A stretch of DNA of 24,383 nucleotides from positions 1,776-26,158 of the forward strand of contig RYVZ01000039.1 in assembly GCA_003979345.1 (NCBI GenBank). The letters run 5' to 3'. Below are positions 24,181 through 24,383 of this stretch, piece by piece. Numbering within the stretch: the stretch's first letter is position 1; each line of letters starts with the position of its first letter. Position numbers and translations under genes: made by a program. The stretch is from Lachnospiraceae bacterium. Lineage in GTDB: Bacteria; Bacillota; Clostridia; Lachnospirales; Lachnospiraceae. The notes beneath the pieces were generated by a model. The model saw nothing but the letters and a program-made list of their open reading frames with translations, was not told the DNA's origin and did not search any database.

Positions 24181-24239
24181 TAATGGGCGCAAGAAAAACA
24201 AATGCCGCTGCGCGCCGCTTGTTTTTCTTGCGCCCATTA
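24181..24239. repeat. perfect 21-bp inverted repeat in the deoC leader
   Basis: The arms 24181-24201 and 24219-24239 are exact reverse complements, beginning TAATGGGCGCAAGAAAA, around a 17-nt GC-rich loop. The outer arm overlaps the TATAAT of the deoC promoter. No U-tract follows on the - strand. It could be a strong 5' hairpin, a terminator for + strand transcription, or a small mobile remnant. Confidence 0.75.
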
Positions 24240-24244
24240 TATCA
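24236..24244 (-). promoter_or_regulatory. extended -10 promoter of deoC
   Basis: TGATATAAT on the - strand, a perfect TATAAT with an extended TG. No clear -35 box lies 16-18 bp upstream, where there is a T-run. Predicted start is near 24229, about 120 nt before the deoC ATG, inside the inverted repeat. Confidence 0.5.
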
Positions 24245-24315
24245 TATTTTTCTCAAAGAAAAAAGACTGCCCGGTCCTTCGATGCCAAACCATCTTCAAA
24301 CTGCCTCTTTATATA

Positions 24316-24358
24316 AACAAAAGCCGATAAACGGTGATTTTCCACTTGTCCATCGGCT
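24316..24358 (-). terminator. terminator of an operon lying beyond the contig end
   Basis: On the - strand AGCCGAT (24358-24352) pairs with ATCGGCT (24328-24322), with some inner pairing, and is followed by TTTTGTT. It would end a - strand gene located beyond the end of the window. Confidence 0.5.
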
Positions 24359-24364
24359 CTGGTT

Positions 24365-24383
24365 CTGTCTCTTATACACATCT
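24365..24383. other. Tn5/Nextera mosaic-end adapter (artefact)
   Basis: The last 19 bases, CTGTCTCTTATACACATCT, are exactly the 19-bp Tn5 mosaic end used in Nextera library adapters. Placed flush with the contig end and with no transposase beside it, it is untrimmed adapter and not genomic DNA. Confidence 0.95.

Noticed and set aside
1..24383. tRNA, rRNA or insertion sequences
   Set aside because: I saw no cloverleaf, rRNA-like or transposase-coding stretch while reading the intergenic regions; all large frames are accounted for.

Overview
The window looks like a contig from a Gram-positive Clostridia genome, most likely a gut or rumen Lachnospiraceae. This rests on protein sequence character (a clostridial 2-hydroxyacyl-CoA dehydratase activator, an acetyl-type MetA with Glu111, NAD-dependent ligase, a GH5 lipoprotein cellulase and a GH13 neopullulanase), AGGAGG-type ribosome binding sites, moderate G+C and AT-rich intergenic promoters. 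The taxon is an inference. Both ends are contig ends: the first gene enters already open, and the last 19 bases are the Tn5/Nextera mosaic-end adapter, not genome.

Left part (1-6.5 kb). The C-terminal part of a large acyl-CoA dehydratase activase-related protein (+) converges on a MATE exporter (-) across a bidirectional terminator. The MATE promoter carries a 29-bp palindrome over its -35 box. Upstream lies a GH13 maltogenic-amylase/neopullulanase gene (-), divergent from an AraC-family regulator (+). The region between these two holds a 14-bp tandem repeat of seven units lying directly beside the regulator's strong promoter.

Middle part (6.5-11.4 kb, all -). In transcription order: a FucP-like MFS transporter, then a probable promoter and a structured leader, an 82-aa coiled-coil protein, a possible 23-aa peptide, a GH5 endoglucanase with a lipoprotein-type anchor and an odd long N-terminus, an Fe-S flavoprotein and a xylose-isomerase-like TIM-barrel protein. 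The last five are packed with gaps of 1-30 bp and look like a plant-polysaccharide utilisation operon.

Right part (11.4-24.4 kb, all -). In transcription order: deoC, a YbaK/ProX-type aminoacyl-tRNA deacylase, a small unknown protein, an NSUN/RsmF-type rRNA m5C methyltransferase, an 18-bp repeat tract, an RluF-type pseudouridine synthase, ligA (ATGA overlap), metA, a decayed EAL-domain remnant and a terminator. Then come a membrane spermidine-synthase-like protein and, overlapping it by ATGA, a 937-aa protein. A two-motif ferredoxin and the MFS transporter follow.

The most striking gene is the 937-aa protein at 11697-14510. It joins a TetM/EF-G-like ribosomal GTPase to a C-terminal NYN nuclease domain closely resembling Bacillus Rae1/YacP, which cuts mRNA in the ribosomal A site. 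It lacks the TetM loop that ejects tetracycline. I read it as a candidate one-chain ribosome-clearing GTPase plus A-site mRNA endonuclease. Much of its neighbourhood (rRNA modification, tRNA editing) also concerns translation.
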